A stretch of 64,000 nucleotides of DNA from Paenibacillus sp. MZ04-78.2 (GTDB lineage Bacteria; Bacillota; Bacilli; Paenibacillales; NBRC-103111). The notes under the pieces are model-generated. The model searched no databases, was not told the DNA's origin, and saw nothing but the letters and a program-made list of their open reading frames with translations. The stretch spans positions 1 through 64,000 of the forward strand of contig NZ_JANAVJ010000028.1 of NCBI RefSeq assembly GCF_024213375.1, given 5' to 3'. The translations under genes were made by a program, and so were the position numbers. Shown piece after piece: positions 11,776 through 21,180 of the stretch. Position 1 is the first letter of the stretch; each line of letters begins with the position of its first letter.

Positions 11776-11804
11776 TTGACTTTTGACACATAAAGTGGTT
11801 TAAT
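11776..11804 (+). promoter_or_regulatory. Sigma-A promoter for rpmH
   Basis: -35 TTGACT (11776-11781), 17 bp spacer, -10 TTTAAT (11799-11804). An overlapping alternative is TTGACA (11783) with TTAAAA (11806). It lies 56 bp upstream of the rpmH start. Confidence 0.6.
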
Positions 11805-11859
11805 GTTAAAAGGTATTTTTGGGGATTGGGAACAATCCCTTTGAGGAGGTGCACGATAG

Positions 11860-11994
11860 ATGAGACCGACTTTCCAACCGAACGTTAGAAAGCGCAAAAA
11901 AGTTCACGGCTTCCGTAAAAGAATGAGCACGAAGAACGGCCGCAAAGTTTTGGCTGCTCGCCGTCAAAAAGGAAGAAAAGTACTGAGCGCATAA
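11860..11994 (+). CDS. rpmH: 50S ribosomal protein L34
   Basis: The 44-residue, strongly basic protein [20 protein letters not shown]... ending [14 protein letters not shown] is unmistakable L34. GAGGAGGT lies six bases before the ATG. It sits at its universal place between dnaA and rnpA and is followed by its own terminator, although in many bacteria rpmH and rnpA share a transcript. Confidence 0.98.
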   Translation: MRPTFQPNVRKRKKVHGFRKRMSTKNGRKVLAARRQKGRKVLSA

Positions 11995-12000
11995 GACAAG

Positions 12001-12026
12001 AGACCACTGTCAGGTGGTCTTTTTTG
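12001..12026 (+). terminator. Intrinsic terminator after rpmH
   Basis: AGACCAC / GTGGTCT stem with a six-base loop followed by six T residues, seven bases past the rpmH stop. It may attenuate rather than fully block read-through into rnpA. Confidence 0.8.
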
Positions 12027-12095
12027 TTGCATTCGTTTAAATCGGGACGAATTCGCGAACGATAGGGAAGCCCAGGCTACTCAAGGATTGACCAA

Positions 12096-12476
12096 ATGGA
12101 GCGATGCCGCGTGGAAAAGAAAAACCGTCTGACTAAAAGAGAATATTTCGATAAGGTATATCGTCACGGCAAATCCGCTGCGAATCACCAGTTCGTTCTG
12201 TATTATAAAGCGCAGCCGCAGCAAGCTTCGTTTCGGCTTGGAGTTTCGGTCAGCAAAAAGCTCGGCAACGCCGTTGTGCGCAACCGGATCCGGCGTCTTC
12301 TTAAGGAGATCGTGCGATTGAACGCCGCCCGGATTCCGGGAGGGTACGATCTGATCCTCATTGCCCGGAAGCCGGCGGCCGAAATGTCCTATCACGAGAT
12401 GGAAAAGAGCGTGCTGCACGTGTTCAAGCGCGCATCGCTGCTGCTGCGCAAAGAAAATAGTCCGGGAACCGGCTGA
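12096..12476 (+). CDS. rnpA: Ribonuclease P protein component
   Basis: The protein of up to 126 residues is the basic subunit that helps RNase P RNA mature tRNA 5' ends. It has the RnpA pattern KKNRLTKREYFDKVYRHGKS and the RNR signature region VSKKLGNAVVRNRIRRLLKE. Two starts are possible: the ATG used here, with AAGGA seven bases upstream, and an in-frame GTG at 12111 giving VEKKNRLTKRE. It is directly upstream of yidC, as is usual. Confidence 0.96.
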   Translation: MERCRVEKKNRLTKREYFDKVYRHGKSAANHQFVLYYKAQPQQASFRLGVSVSKKLGNAVVRNRIRRLLKEIVRLNAARIPGGYDLILIARKPAAEMSYHEMEKSVLHVFKRASLLLRKENSPGTG

Positions 12477-12591
12477 GCTTCGCGATGGTACGAAGGCTTC
12501 GGGGCCGGCGTTTCGCGGGGATCAGTTTCTTTGTGTCCAAAGATATGATATAGTTGATTATTGGAAAAGATGATACTGGGAGGATACTCTT

Positions 12592-13326
12592 TTGACGCGC
12601 CGATTACTGAAATATATACCGCTCGTATCGGTATTGCTGCTGCTGGCCGGGTGCAGTCCCGCCAACGCCCCCATCGATCCGGCCAATAGCACTTGGGACA
12701 AGTATGCCGTAGGGCCGCTGGCCAATACGCTCGACTGGTTCGCCAACCTGCTCGGCGGGCAGTACGGATTATCGATTCTTGTCGTAACGATTATTATCCG
12801 GCTCATTATATTGCCGTTGACGTTGAAACAATACAAAAGTTCGAAGAAGATGCAGGAACTGCAGCCGGAACTGCAAAAGATGAAGGAAAAATATAAAGAC
12901 GACCCGAAGAAGCAGCAGGAAGAGACGATGAAGCTGTTCCAGAAGGAAGGCGTCAATCCGCTTGCCGGTTGTCTTCCGATGCTTGTGCAGATGCCGATTT
13001 TGATTGCGCTTTACAATGCGATCATGCGCAACCATCACATTGGCGAGCATTCCTTCCTGTGGATGCAGCTCGGCACGAAAGATCCTTATTATATCCTGCC
13101 GCTCCTGGCTGCGTTAACGACGTACTTGCAGCAAAAAATGATGTCGTCGCAAATGAACCCGCAAATGCAAAGCCTGATGTTTATTTTCCCGATTCTTATT
13201 TTCGTGATGGCGATGAATTTCGCTTCGGCGCTGCCGCTTTACTGGGTATACAGCAACCTGTTCACCGTTGTTCAATCTTACTTTATTTATGGTGTACCTA
13301 ATAAAAAGGGCGGATCTAAAAAGTAA
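12592..13326 (+). CDS. yidC: Membrane protein insertase YidC/OxaA (SpoIIIJ type)
   Basis: The 244-residue insertase starts at TTG with GGGAGG upstream. It has a lipoprotein signal (LLLLAGCS, cysteine about residue 21) and about five transmembrane segments. The core is the 60KD_IMP domain: SILVVTIIIRLIILPLTLKQYKSS with the conserved groove arginine, and GCLPMLVQMPILIALYNAI. Members insert membrane proteins with or without Sec; the SpoIIIJ paralogue of Bacillus is also needed in the forespore. It is followed by jag, its usual partner. Confidence 0.96.
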   Translation: MTRRLLKYIPLVSVLLLLAGCSPANAPIDPANSTWDKYAVGPLANTLDWFANLLGGQYGLSILVVTIIIRLIILPLTLKQYKSSKKMQELQPELQKMKEKYKDDPKKQQEETMKLFQKEGVNPLAGCLPMLVQMPILIALYNAIMRNHHIGEHSFLWMQLGTKDPYYILPLLAALTTYLQQKMMSSQMNPQMQSLMFIFPILIFVMAMNFASALPLYWVYSNLFTVVQSYFIYGVPNKKGGSKK

Positions 13327-13338
13327 GGGTGCGATGAT

Positions 13339-13956
13339 ATGAAGAAAATCGTGGTTACGGGTAAAACGATTGACGAAGCCGTCAAAAACGGACTCGGGCA
13401 GCTGGGCGTGCCGGAGGAACGGGTGAAAATTAACGTGCTGGAGCAGCCTTCCAAGGGCTTGTTCGGCCTCATCGGGGCGAAGGACGCCCGGGTGGAGCTT
13501 GAACTGCTGCCTGATGCGATCGAGGAAGCGGTCGCGTTCCTGCAGGAGGTTCTTCGCAGCATGAAGCTTGACGTGCGGATCGAACAAAAACAGGACAAGG
13601 AAGGTACGCAGCTTCATCTGCACGGCTCGGAGCTCGGCATGTTGATCGGGCGCCGCGGCCAAACGCTGGATGCGCTGCAGTACTTGGTCAATATTGTCGC
13701 CAACCGTTTTTCGGACCGGCATGTGCGCATCGTTCTGGACGCCGAGCAGTTTCGCGAGCGCCGGACCAAGACGCTGCAGGAGCTGGCCGACCGGCTGGCG
13801 GAACGCGTCGTCCGGACGCGCAAGGAAGTGGTGCTGGAGCCGATGTCGCCTGCGGAGCGCAAGGTGATTCACTCCTGGCTGCAGCAGCACGACAAGGTTC
13901 GCACGTTCAGCCGTGGAGACGAGCCGAACCGCCGAATCGTTATCGTTTTACGTTGA
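13339..13956 (+). CDS. jag: RNA-binding protein Jag (KhpB, SpoIIIJ-associated)
   Basis: The 205-residue protein has three parts: an N-terminal Jag_N domain (KKIVVTGKTIDEAVKNGLGQLGV, residues 1-50), a KH domain with the loop IGRRGQTLDALQYL (about 97-110), and a C-terminal R3H domain ending DEPNRRIVIVLR. It binds RNA and works with KhpA in Bacillota in cell division and wall growth. It starts 12 bp after yidC and is probably co-transcribed with it. Confidence 0.95.
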   Translation: MKKIVVTGKTIDEAVKNGLGQLGVPEERVKINVLEQPSKGLFGLIGAKDARVELELLPDAIEEAVAFLQEVLRSMKLDVRIEQKQDKEGTQLHLHGSELGMLIGRRGQTLDALQYLVNIVANRFSDRHVRIVLDAEQFRERRTKTLQELADRLAERVVRTRKEVVLEPMSPAERKVIHSWLQQHDKVRTFSRGDEPNRRIVIVLR

Positions 13957-14040
13957 TTGCCACATTGCAATGATGTCATGTCCGTAATGACTTCATTGCT
14001 TTTTCTTTAATTATAGAGAAAGTCAGATTGAGGTGCTATC

Positions 14041-15417
14041 ATGAATCAAGACACCATTGCGGCGATTGCCACCCCGATGGGCGAAGGAGGGATCGCGGTC
14101 ATTCGCGTCAGCGGCGATGAAGCGGTACCTGTGTGCGATAAAGTTTTTACAGGGAAATCGAAGCTTGCGGATGTGCCGACGCATACGGTGAATTACGGCT
14201 ATATCCGCGATCCGGAAACCGGGGCCCGGGTGGAGGAATCGCTCGTGACGGTGATGCGGGCGCCGCGGTCGTTTACGAAGGAAGACGTAGTCGAAATCAG
14301 CTGTCACGGGGGTTTCGTCTCGGTGCGGAAGGTGCTGGACCTGCTGCTGGAGCACGGAGCGCGGCTGGCCGAGCCGGGCGAGTTTACGAAGCGCGCCTTT
14401 TTAAACGGCCGAATCGACTTGTCCCAAGCGGAGGCGGTCATCGACCTGATCCGTGCCAAGTCGGACCGGGCGTTTCGCATTGCGCTCAAGCAATCGGAGG
14501 GCAGCTTATCGAAAACGATCAAGGAGCTTCGCCACCGGCTGGTCGAGCTGATGGCGCACATCGAGGTCAATATCGATTACCCCGAGCACGATGTGGAAGA
14601 AATGACGAACGCTTTTATCAAAGAGAAATGTGCGGCCGCGCTGTCGGATATCGAACGGATGCTGACCACAGCCCAGCAGGGCAAAGTTTTGCGAGAAGGC
14701 CTGGTTACGGCGATCGTCGGCCGGCCGAATGTCGGCAAGTCGTCGCTGCTCAATACGCTGGCGCAGGAGGAGCGGGCCATTGTCACCGATATTGCCGGGA
14801 CGACCCGCGATGTGGTGGAGGAATACGTGCATGTAAACGGCATTCCGCTGAAGCTGCTTGATACGGCAGGGATTCGGGAAACGTCGGATTTGGTCGAGCA
14901 GATCGGTGTGGAAAAGTCGCGCCAAGCGCTGTCGGACGCGGATCTGATCCTGTTCGTATGCAATGGGGCGGAGCCGCTGCAGCCGGATGAGTACGTGCTG
15001 ATCGACCAGTTGAAGGACCGTCAGGTGATCGCGATTATCAACAAGCAGGATCTTCCGCAATTGATCGAGGAAGAGGTCTTGAAGTCGGCGTTTGGCGAGG
15101 ATCGGGTTGTGCGGATGTCGCTGCTTGCCCAGCAGGGCATTGTAGACTTGGAAAAAGCTATCGCTAGTATTTTTTTTAGCGGTCAGGTAGAATCAAGTGA
15201 CCTGACTTATGTGAGCAATGCCCGGCATATTCATCTGCTGAAGCAGGCCAGATCGGCTCTGACGGAGGCACACGGAGCAGCAGAGGCTTTCGTGCCGATC
15301 GATATGATTCAAATCGACATTCGTAACGCTTGGGAGCATCTCGGGGAAATTATCGGGGACTCGGTAAGCGAATCGTTAATAGATCAGATTTTTTCACAAT
15401 TTTGTTTGGGTAAATAA
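14041..15417 (+). CDS. mnmE: tRNA uridine-5-carboxymethylaminomethyl modification GTPase MnmE
   Basis: The 458-residue GTPase partners with MnmG to modify the wobble uridine of certain tRNAs. The N-terminal folate-binding domain begins [22 protein letters not shown]. The G domain has [14 protein letters not shown] (about residue 226), the switch [12 protein letters not shown] and NKQD. The C-terminal catalytic motif is FCLGK at the very end, with the essential cysteine present. It is 30 bp upstream of mnmG, likely one operon. Confidence 0.98.
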   Translation: MNQDTIAAIATPMGEGGIAVIRVSGDEAVPVCDKVFTGKSKLADVPTHTVNYGYIRDPETGARVEESLVTVMRAPRSFTKEDVVEISCHGGFVSVRKVLDLLLEHGARLAEPGEFTKRAFLNGRIDLSQAEAVIDLIRAKSDRAFRIALKQSEGSLSKTIKELRHRLVELMAHIEVNIDYPEHDVEEMTNAFIKEKCAAALSDIERMLTTAQQGKVLREGLVTAIVGRPNVGKSSLLNTLAQEERAIVTDIAGTTRDVVEEYVHVNGIPLKLLDTAGIRETSDLVEQIGVEKSRQALSDADLILFVCNGAEPLQPDEYVLIDQLKDRQVIAIINKQDLPQLIEEEVLKSAFGEDRVVRMSLLAQQGIVDLEKAIASIFFSGQVESSDLTYVSNARHIHLLKQARSALTEAHGAAEAFVPIDMIQIDIRNAWEHLGEIIGDSVSESLIDQIFSQFCLGK

Positions 15418-15447
15418 CTTCTCGAAAAGGGTTAGGAGGTTGGAAGA

Positions 15448-17337
15448 ATGACTTACACTGCAGGTCAATATGATGTCATCGTGATCGGGGCCGGTCATGC
15501 CGGTAGCGAAGCGGCTTTGGCAGCGGCCCGGATGGGCTGCGAGACGCTGCTGCTTACGATCAATCTGGATATGATCGCTTTTATGCCGTGTAACCCTTCC
15601 GTCGGCGGACCGGCGAAAGGGCACGTTGTGCGTGAAATCGATGCGCTTGGCGGTGAAATAGGCCGCAACATCGACAAAACGTATATTCAAATGCGCATGC
15701 TGAACACGGGGAAAGGACCGGCTGTGCATGCCTTGCGGGCGCAAGCCGATAAATTTTTGTACCAGCACGCGATGAAGGAAACGATTGAGAAGCAGGATCG
15801 CTTGACGCTTCGCCAAGGTATGGTGGAAGAGCTGATCGTGGAGAATGGCGTGTGCAAAGGTGTCGTTACGAAAAGCGGCGCCGTCTATATGGGGAAGACG
15901 GTCGTACTGACGACCGGCACATATTTGCGCGGCAAGATTATTATGGGCGAGCTGATGTATGAGAGCGGACCGAACAACCAGCAGCCGGCTGTCAAGCTGT
16001 CGGAAAATCTGCGTGAGCACGGTCTGGAACTGGTCCGCTTTAAGACGGGGACGCCGCCGCGGGTGCATGAGGATACGATTGATTTTAGCCAAACGTCGAT
16101 TCAGCCCGGGGACGAGAAACCGAAATTTTTTTCCTACGATACGACGGAGGAAGTACCGAATCAGCTGCCTTGTTGGCTGACCTATACGTCGGAGAAAACG
16201 CATCAAATCATCAACGATAACTTGCATCGGGCTCCGATGTTTTCCGGAGCGATCGAAGGTACGGGACCGAGATATTGCCCGTCCATCGAAGATAAGATCG
16301 TGCGCTTCAGCGACAAGCCGAAGCATCAAATTTTCCTGGAGCCGGAAGGCCGCAATACGAAGGAATACTACGTCCAAGGGCTTTCTACGAGCATGCCCGA
16401 AGATGTGCAACTGCAAATTCTCCGCTCGATTCCGGGGCTGGAAAAGGTCGAAATGATGCGCACCGGATATGCTATCGAGTACGATGCCGTGATTCCGACG
16501 CAGCTAAAGCCGTCGCTTGAAACGAAGATGATCGACGGGCTGTTTACCGCCGGACAAATTAACGGCACCTCCGGCTACGAAGAGGCGGCAGGACAAGGGA
16601 TTATGGCCGGAATCAATGCGGCCTGCAAAGTGCAAGGAAAGGAAGCTGTTGTTCTGGATCGTTCCGAAGCTTACATCGGAGTGATGATCGACGATTTGGT
16701 GACGAAAGGAACGAGCGAGCCTTACCGCTTGCTGACGTCGCGTGCCGAGTATCGCTTGCTGCTCCGCCACGACAATGCGGATTTGCGGTTGACCCAGCTT
16801 GGTTACGATATCGGCCTAATTTCGGAAGAACGGTATGCGCGGTATCAGGAGAAAGTACGTCTTGTCGAAGCCGAGCTCGAGCGGCTCAAAACGACGAAGA
16901 CAAAACCGACACAGGAGGTTCAAGCGATGCTTGCTTTGCTCGGCAGCGCCGAACTGAACAACTCCGTCGATCTGTTGTCTTTGCTCCGCCGGCCGGAAGT
17001 GACTTACGAGCACATTCATGGCATTTCTCCGCCTCCCTACGAGCTGACGGAGGACATGAAGGAACAGGTGGAAATTCAAGTAAAATACAGCGGCTATATT
17101 GAGAAGCAGCTCGCGCAAGTGGAACGGCTTCGGAAGATGGAGAAAAAGCGGATTCCGGACGATATCATTTACGATGAAATTCACGGAATCGCCACCGAAG
17201 CGAAGCAAAAGCTGGCCAAAATCCGCCCGATCTCCATCGGTCAAGCGTCTCGTATTGGCGGGGTTACGCCTGCGGACATCTCCATTTTGCTCGTTCACTT
17301 GGAGCATTACAATAAAGTCGTTGCAGCCAGAGGTTAA
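15448..17337 (+). CDS. mnmG: tRNA uridine-5-carboxymethylaminomethyl modification enzyme MnmG
   Basis: The 629-residue flavoprotein (GidA) pairs with MnmE. The dinucleotide-binding motif is [19 protein letters not shown] (about residue 11). The conserved [21 protein letters not shown] and the cysteine in MPCNPS are visible. The C-terminal helical domain that contacts MnmE and tRNA ([20 protein letters not shown] onward) is complete. Start ATG with TTAGGAGG upstream. The rsmG start follows after one base. Confidence 0.98.
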   Translation: MTYTAGQYDVIVIGAGHAGSEAALAAARMGCETLLLTINLDMIAFMPCNPSVGGPAKGHVVREIDALGGEIGRNIDKTYIQMRMLNTGKGPAVHALRAQADKFLYQHAMKETIEKQDRLTLRQGMVEELIVENGVCKGVVTKSGAVYMGKTVVLTTGTYLRGKIIMGELMYESGPNNQQPAVKLSENLREHGLELVRFKTGTPPRVHEDTIDFSQTSIQPGDEKPKFFSYDTTEEVPNQLPCWLTYTSEKTHQIINDNLHRAPMFSGAIEGTGPRYCPSIEDKIVRFSDKPKHQIFLEPEGRNTKEYYVQGLSTSMPEDVQLQILRSIPGLEKVEMMRTGYAIEYDAVIPTQLKPSLETKMIDGLFTAGQINGTSGYEEAAGQGIMAGINAACKVQGKEAVVLDRSEAYIGVMIDDLVTKGTSEPYRLLTSRAEYRLLLRHDNADLRLTQLGYDIGLISEERYARYQEKVRLVEAELERLKTTKTKPTQEVQAMLALLGSAELNNSVDLLSLLRRPEVTYEHIHGISPPPYELTEDMKEQVEIQVKYSGYIEKQLAQVERLRKMEKKRIPDDIIYDEIHGIATEAKQKLAKIRPISIGQASRIGGVTPADISILLVHLEHYNKVVAARG

Positions 17338-17338
17338 T

Positions 17339-18061
17339 ATGGACGCCGTACAACAACAATTTACCGAACTGCTAAAAGAGAAGGGCATCGAACTGACGGA
17401 AGCGCAGCTTCATCAGTTCGAGCTCTATTACCAGGAGCTCGTTGAATGGAACGAGCGAATGAATTTGACGGGGATTACAGAGAGAGAACAAGTGTACGTG
17501 AAGCATTTTTATGATTCTCTCTCTGTTTCTTTTTTTATTCCGATGGAACACATTCGTTCCATTGCGGATATCGGATCAGGAGCCGGATTTCCGAGCATTC
17601 CTTTGAAGATTGTTTATCCCCATGTACACGTCACGATCGTCGATTCGCTCAACAAGCGGATACAGTTTTTAACGCATCTGGGAAATACGCTTGGGTTGAC
17701 GGACGTGCAATTCATTCATGGACGTGCAGAAGATGTTGCGCGTATGCCGGAACATCGGGACCGTTACGACCTCGCCACCGCGAGAGCTGTTGCCCGGTTA
17801 GCTGTTCTGAACGAATTTTGTCTTCCCTTTGTGAAGCCTGGTGGGAGGTTTGTTGCCATGAAGGGGCAGGACGTTCAAGCAGAGCTAGAGGAAGCGGCGT
17901 TTAGCCTGAAAGAGTTAAAAGGTAAATGGAACCATACATATCGTTTTCAGCTTCCTTTGGAAGAATCGACCAGACACATTATTGACATAGAAAAGACAGC
18001 TTCAACTTCCAAAAAGTATCCCAGAAAAGCGGGAACTCCTTTGAAGTCGCCGCTAGTTTGA
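17339..18061 (+). CDS. rsmG: 16S rRNA (guanine-527-N7)-methyltransferase RsmG
   Basis: The 240-residue SAM-dependent methyltransferase (GidB) modifies G527 of 16S rRNA. SAM-binding motif I is IADIGSGAGFPSIPLKI (about residues 74-90). The N-terminus MDAVQQQFTELLKEKGIELTEAQLHQFELYYQELVEWNERMNLTGI fits the family. The ATG begins one base after the mnmG stop, so the genes are translationally coupled. Loss of this enzyme gives low-level streptomycin resistance in several bacteria (family knowledge). Confidence 0.97.
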   Translation: MDAVQQQFTELLKEKGIELTEAQLHQFELYYQELVEWNERMNLTGITEREQVYVKHFYDSLSVSFFIPMEHIRSIADIGSGAGFPSIPLKIVYPHVHVTIVDSLNKRIQFLTHLGNTLGLTDVQFIHGRAEDVARMPEHRDRYDLATARAVARLAVLNEFCLPFVKPGGRFVAMKGQDVQAELEEAAFSLKELKGKWNHTYRFQLPLEESTRHIIDIEKTASTSKKYPRKAGTPLKSPLV

Positions 18062-18064
18062 CGG

Positions 18065-18080
18065 TGTTCCACGTGGAACA
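18065..18080. promoter_or_regulatory. parS: parS centromere site
   Basis: TGTTCCACGTGGAACA is a perfect 16-bp palindrome with the CACGTG core, differing from the consensus TGTTTCACGTGAAACA only by a symmetric T-to-C change in each arm. It lies just after the rsmG stop and before noc. It should be bound by the ParB encoded at 20216. Confidence 0.92.
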
Positions 18081-18084
18081 TTTT

Positions 18085-18105
18085 GGAGCAGGCGGCTCCT
18101 TTTTT
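18085..18105 (+). terminator. Intrinsic terminator after rsmG
   Basis: GGAGC / GCTCC hairpin with a short loop, followed by six T residues, directly after the parS site. Confidence 0.65.
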
Positions 18106-18220
18106 ATGAGGAACTGAAACAAACTTCTTCAAAGACGTTTGCAGGATTTTGGGCATATTTGGAGAATTGTTTATAGAGTGGGTATTCATTATCGGTGAAA
18201 AAGATCGGGTGGTTATCGTA

Positions 18221-19039
18221 ATGAAGGAACAAATCTCAAAATTGTTTGGTTTTGCTGAAAAAGCGTCAACTGACGAAGTGAAAAATGTTCCTGTCAATGA
18301 CATCGTTCCAAGTCCCTACCAACCTCGAACGATTTTTGACGATGAGCGGATTGATGAATTGTGTCAAACGATTAAGACACATGGTGTTATTCAGCCGATT
18401 GTTGTGCGACTTCGGAATAACCGTTACGAATTAATTGCCGGAGAGCGCAGGTGGCGCGCTGTAAAAAAGCTGGGAAATGCAACGATCCCGGCGATTGTTC
18501 GCGATTTTAACGATTCGCAAGCGGCATCGATTGCTCTTATCGAGAATTTGCAGCGGGAAGGCTTAACTGCGATCGAGGAAGCGATAGCCTACCAGCAGTT
18601 GATCGATCTGCACAGCTTGACGCAGGAAAGTCTGGCGCAGCGACTCGGGAAAAGTCAATCGACGATTGCGAACAAGATCCGGCTTCTTCAGCTGAGCCAG
18701 CCGGTGAAAAATGCATTAATGGAACGGAAAATTACAGAACGGCATGCCAGGGCATTGTTGAGCTTGGATCAAGAGGAACAGCAGTTGCGTGTTCTGGAGG
18801 ATATTGTAAGTAAAGAGTTAAATGTAAAGCAAACCGAAGCGAGAATCGCCTTTTTGAAGGAAGCAGCGAAGATTAAGAGCAAAACCAAGCGAGTATCATT
18901 CTCCAAGGATGTACGGCTGGCCCTGAACACGATTCGTCAATCGGTGGATATGGTGACTTCATCCGGCCTCACCATCAATACGACGGAGCAGGATCACGAA
19001 GATCACTATGAGATTGTAATTCGGATTCCAAAGCGGTAA
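18221..19039 (+). CDS. noc: Nucleoid occlusion protein Noc (ParB family)
   Basis: The ParB-family DNA-binding protein blocks division over the nucleoid in Bacillus. The chosen ATG gives [16 protein letters not shown], a short N-terminal segment of the type that binds membrane in Noc; it leaves 272 residues. The CTP-binding box GERRWRA (about residue 80) and helix-turn-helix [23 protein letters not shown] (about 130-155) are intact. It precedes soj-parB, as in Bacillus, where the noc gene is a duplication of parB. An in-frame reading can extend 72 bp upstream, but without family support. Confidence 0.93.
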   Translation: MKEQISKLFGFAEKASTDEVKNVPVNDIVPSPYQPRTIFDDERIDELCQTIKTHGVIQPIVVRLRNNRYELIAGERRWRAVKKLGNATIPAIVRDFNDSQAASIALIENLQREGLTAIEEAIAYQQLIDLHSLTQESLAQRLGKSQSTIANKIRLLQLSQPVKNALMERKITERHARALLSLDQEEQQLRVLEDIVSKELNVKQTEARIAFLKEAAKIKSKTKRVSFSKDVRLALNTIRQSVDMVTSSGLTINTTEQDHEDHYEIVIRIPKR

Positions 19040-19061
19040 AATAGAGAGTAGAGATTTGTTG

Positions 19062-19083
19062 AAGCCTCGTATGAGGCTTTTGT
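19062..19083 (+). terminator. Intrinsic terminator after noc
   Basis: AAGCCTC / GAGGCTT stem with a four-base loop and a short T-rich tail, 22 bp past the noc stop. Confidence 0.75.
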
Positions 19084-19372
19084 TTAGCTGTCAGAATACA
19101 TATTCTCGCAAAAGCATCTATGAATTTCTGATAGTTGGCTGTTCGAATTTTTTGGGTTCAAAGTATGGTTATGACGGGTACAGGCATCTTTGACATGACT
19201 TCGATTTAAGCTTTTCTGGTTGAGTTTGATAGATCATTCTATCTTTACTTTTACTAGAAAAGCTTGGCTGAGGCACAAACGTATTTTCCTCGAAAAGGCT
19301 TCTATTTCGAAGCTTTTCTTACCGACCGATCATTGGGGAGGGGAATGAAGCTCTCCAATGATTCTTTTTTTT
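19084..19372. other. Gene-free noc-soj spacer with AAGCTTTTCT repeats and a second terminator-like hairpin
   Basis: No coding sequence is seen. The decamer AAGCTTTTCT occurs at 19208 and 19310 in direct orientation and as AGAAAAGCTT at 19256, so 19208 and 19256 make a stem with a 38-base loop. At 19329-19372, ATCATTGGGGAG pairs with CTCTCCAATGAT followed by a T8 run, a strong rho-independent terminator upstream of soj. The soj promoter must lie between 19372 and 19460. Confidence 0.7.
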
Positions 19373-19460
19373 CACTACTGTCGCTATTTTGCATGTCTTC
19401 TATTCGACTCCTCGAAGTATCGAAGTTACTCTAGTTTTTATTATTTGAGGTGAACAGATT

Positions 19461-20219
19461 TTGGCTAAAATCATCGCCATAACCAACCAGAAGGGTGGGG
19501 TTGGCAAGACAACGACATCCGTCAACTTAGGCGCATCATTGGCATCCTTGGGAAAGAAAGTGCTTCTTGTCGATATCGATCCGCAAGGAAATACGACAAG
19601 CGGACTCGGCATTAATAAAGCAGATGTCGTTCACTGCATTTACGACGTTCTTATTAACGATGTTCATCCGAAAGAAGCTATGGTCGACACGGCGTTGGAA
19701 AATTTGAAAATCATACCTGCCACGATTCAATTAGCCGGCGCGGAAATTGAGCTTGTTCCGACCATTTCCAGGGAACTGCGCTTAAAAAAATCGCTTCATT
19801 TGGTCAAACATATGTTCGACTACGTTCTAATCGATTGTCCGCCATCCTTGGGGATCTTGACCGTCAATTCGTTAACGGCAGCCGATTCGGTAATCATTCC
19901 CATTCAATGCGAATATTATGCTCTGGAAGGTCTGAGTCAATTACTTAACACGGTTCGGTTGGTCCAAAAGCATCTCAATACGACGCTGCAAATTGAAGGC
20001 GTACTGTTAACTATGTTCGATGCGAGAACGAACCTGGGCATGCAGGTGATTGAGGAAGTGAAAAAGTATTTCCAACAAAAGGTATATCGGACGATCATAC
20101 CAAGGAATATCCGATTAAGCGAGGCTCCCAGTCACGGTCAACCGATCATTACGTATGATCCGAGATCAAAAGGGGCAGAGGTATACTTGGAGTTGGCAAA
20201 GGAAGTGATCGCACCTTGA
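19461..20219 (+). CDS. soj: Chromosome-partitioning ATPase Soj (ParA)
   Basis: The 252-residue ParA ATPase moves the ParB-bound origin and regulates DnaA in Bacillus. It starts at TTG with GAGGTG upstream. The deviant Walker A KGGVGKTTTSVNLGASLA, with the signature lysine, lies at about residues 10-27. VDIDPQGN (Walker A') and YVLIDCPPSLGILTVN (Walker B) follow. The stop overlaps the TTG start of parB by four bases, so the two are coupled. Confidence 0.97.
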   Translation: MAKIIAITNQKGGVGKTTTSVNLGASLASLGKKVLLVDIDPQGNTTSGLGINKADVVHCIYDVLINDVHPKEAMVDTALENLKIIPATIQLAGAEIELVPTISRELRLKKSLHLVKHMFDYVLIDCPPSLGILTVNSLTAADSVIIPIQCEYYALEGLSQLLNTVRLVQKHLNTTLQIEGVLLTMFDARTNLGMQVIEEVKKYFQQKVYRTIIPRNIRLSEAPSHGQPIITYDPRSKGAEVYLELAKEVIAP

Positions 20220-21076
20220 GTAGAAAAATCGGATTAGGTAAAGGACTGGATGCACTATTGCCTGCGCTGAGCATTAACGAAGACGATAAAGTAGTAGAAA
20301 TTCCATTGGCGCAGCTTCGGCCGAACCCATATCAGCCTAGACGCAATTTCAACGATGAGACGATTCAGGAATTGGCCGATTCGATTAAAGAGCATGGTGT
20401 CATTCAGCCGATCATCGTCCGCAGTGTTCTTAAAGGATACGAAATTATTGCAGGTGAGCGGAGATTTCGTGCCTCTCAAGTTTGTGGAAAACCGACGATA
20501 CCTGCAGTTGTAAAGAAATTCAACGATCAGCAGGTTATGGAAATCGCGTTAATCGAGAACGTCCAGCGCGAAGATTTGAATGCCTTGGAAATCGCGATAG
20601 CTTATCAAGCATTGATCGATCAATTCAAACTTACGCAGGAAGAGCTGTCCCTAAAGGTTGGAAAGAGCCGTTCGCACATTGCGAACTTCCTTCGCCTGCT
20701 GCAGCTTCCGGAAGAAGTTAAAGAATATGTTTCACGTGGAACATTATCGATGGGACACGCTAAGGCGATCGTAGGCTTGAAGGATAAAACGGTCATTAAA
20801 GCTTTAGCCGATACCGCGATAAAAGAGCAGTGGAGTGTTCGCGAGCTTGAAGAGGAAGTAAAGAAGCTGGAAGAAAAAGCGGATTCGAAAAAGATGAAGC
20901 CAAAGCCGAAGCGTAAAGACCCGTACATTAATCAATTGGAAGAAAGCTTGAGAGAAATGTACCGGACGACGGTGAAAATCAAACATAGCAATAACAAAGG
21001 GAAGATCGAGTTATTGTATTATTCAAAAGATGATTTGGATCGTCTGTTGGAGCTGCTCCAAGGAAAAACTTCCTAA
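20216..21076 (+). CDS. parB: Chromosome-partitioning protein ParB (Spo0J)
   Basis: The 286-residue CTPase clamp loads at parS. Its N-terminus MSRKIGLGKGLDALLPA is the ParA-stimulating tail. The CTP-binding motif GERRFRAS (about residue 82) and the HTH TQEELSLKVGKSRSHIANFLRLL (about 140-162) are present, followed by a lysine-rich linker and a C-terminal dimerisation domain. Its own gene carries a parS site, as in B. subtilis spo0J. The start is TTG, overlapping the soj stop. Confidence 0.97.
   Translation: MSRKIGLGKGLDALLPALSINEDDKVVEIPLAQLRPNPYQPRRNFNDETIQELADSIKEHGVIQPIIVRSVLKGYEIIAGERRFRASQVCGKPTIPAVVKKFNDQQVMEIALIENVQREDLNALEIAIAYQALIDQFKLTQEELSLKVGKSRSHIANFLRLLQLPEEVKEYVSRGTLSMGHAKAIVGLKDKTVIKALADTAIKEQWSVRELEEEVKKLEEKADSKKMKPKPKRKDPYINQLEESLREMYRTTVKIKHSNNKGKIELLYYSKDDLDRLLELLQGKTS
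20728..20743. promoter_or_regulatory. parS: parS site inside parB
   Basis: TGTTTCACGTGGAACA matches the consensus in 15 of 16 positions and is embedded in the coding sequence (EYVSRGTLSMG), as the parS in B. subtilis spo0J is. Confidence 0.95.
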
Positions 21077-21086
21077 CGATGATGGT

Positions 21087-21143
21087 ATAGCATACCCGGG
21101 TCACGCCTGATAACTACAGGTTAAACTAGGTATGCTATATTTG
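21087..21143 (+). terminator. Long inverted repeat after parB
   Basis: ATAGCATACC and GGTATGCTAT (21129-21138) form a 10-bp stem with a 32-base loop, followed by ATTTGTG. The loop is long and the T-run weak, so it may be a terminator or a regulatory dyad ahead of the next gene. Confidence 0.5.
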
Positions 21144-21180
21144 TGTAACGGATCTGAATTGACAGTAGAGGTGAGAACAA

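Noticed and set aside
13114-13890. 258-codon open frame antisense to yidC and jag
   Set aside because: Spans two conserved genes on the other strand and has low-complexity composition.
15394-16416. 340-codon open frame antisense to mnmG
   Set aside because: Mirror frame of a conserved gene; no recognisable domain.
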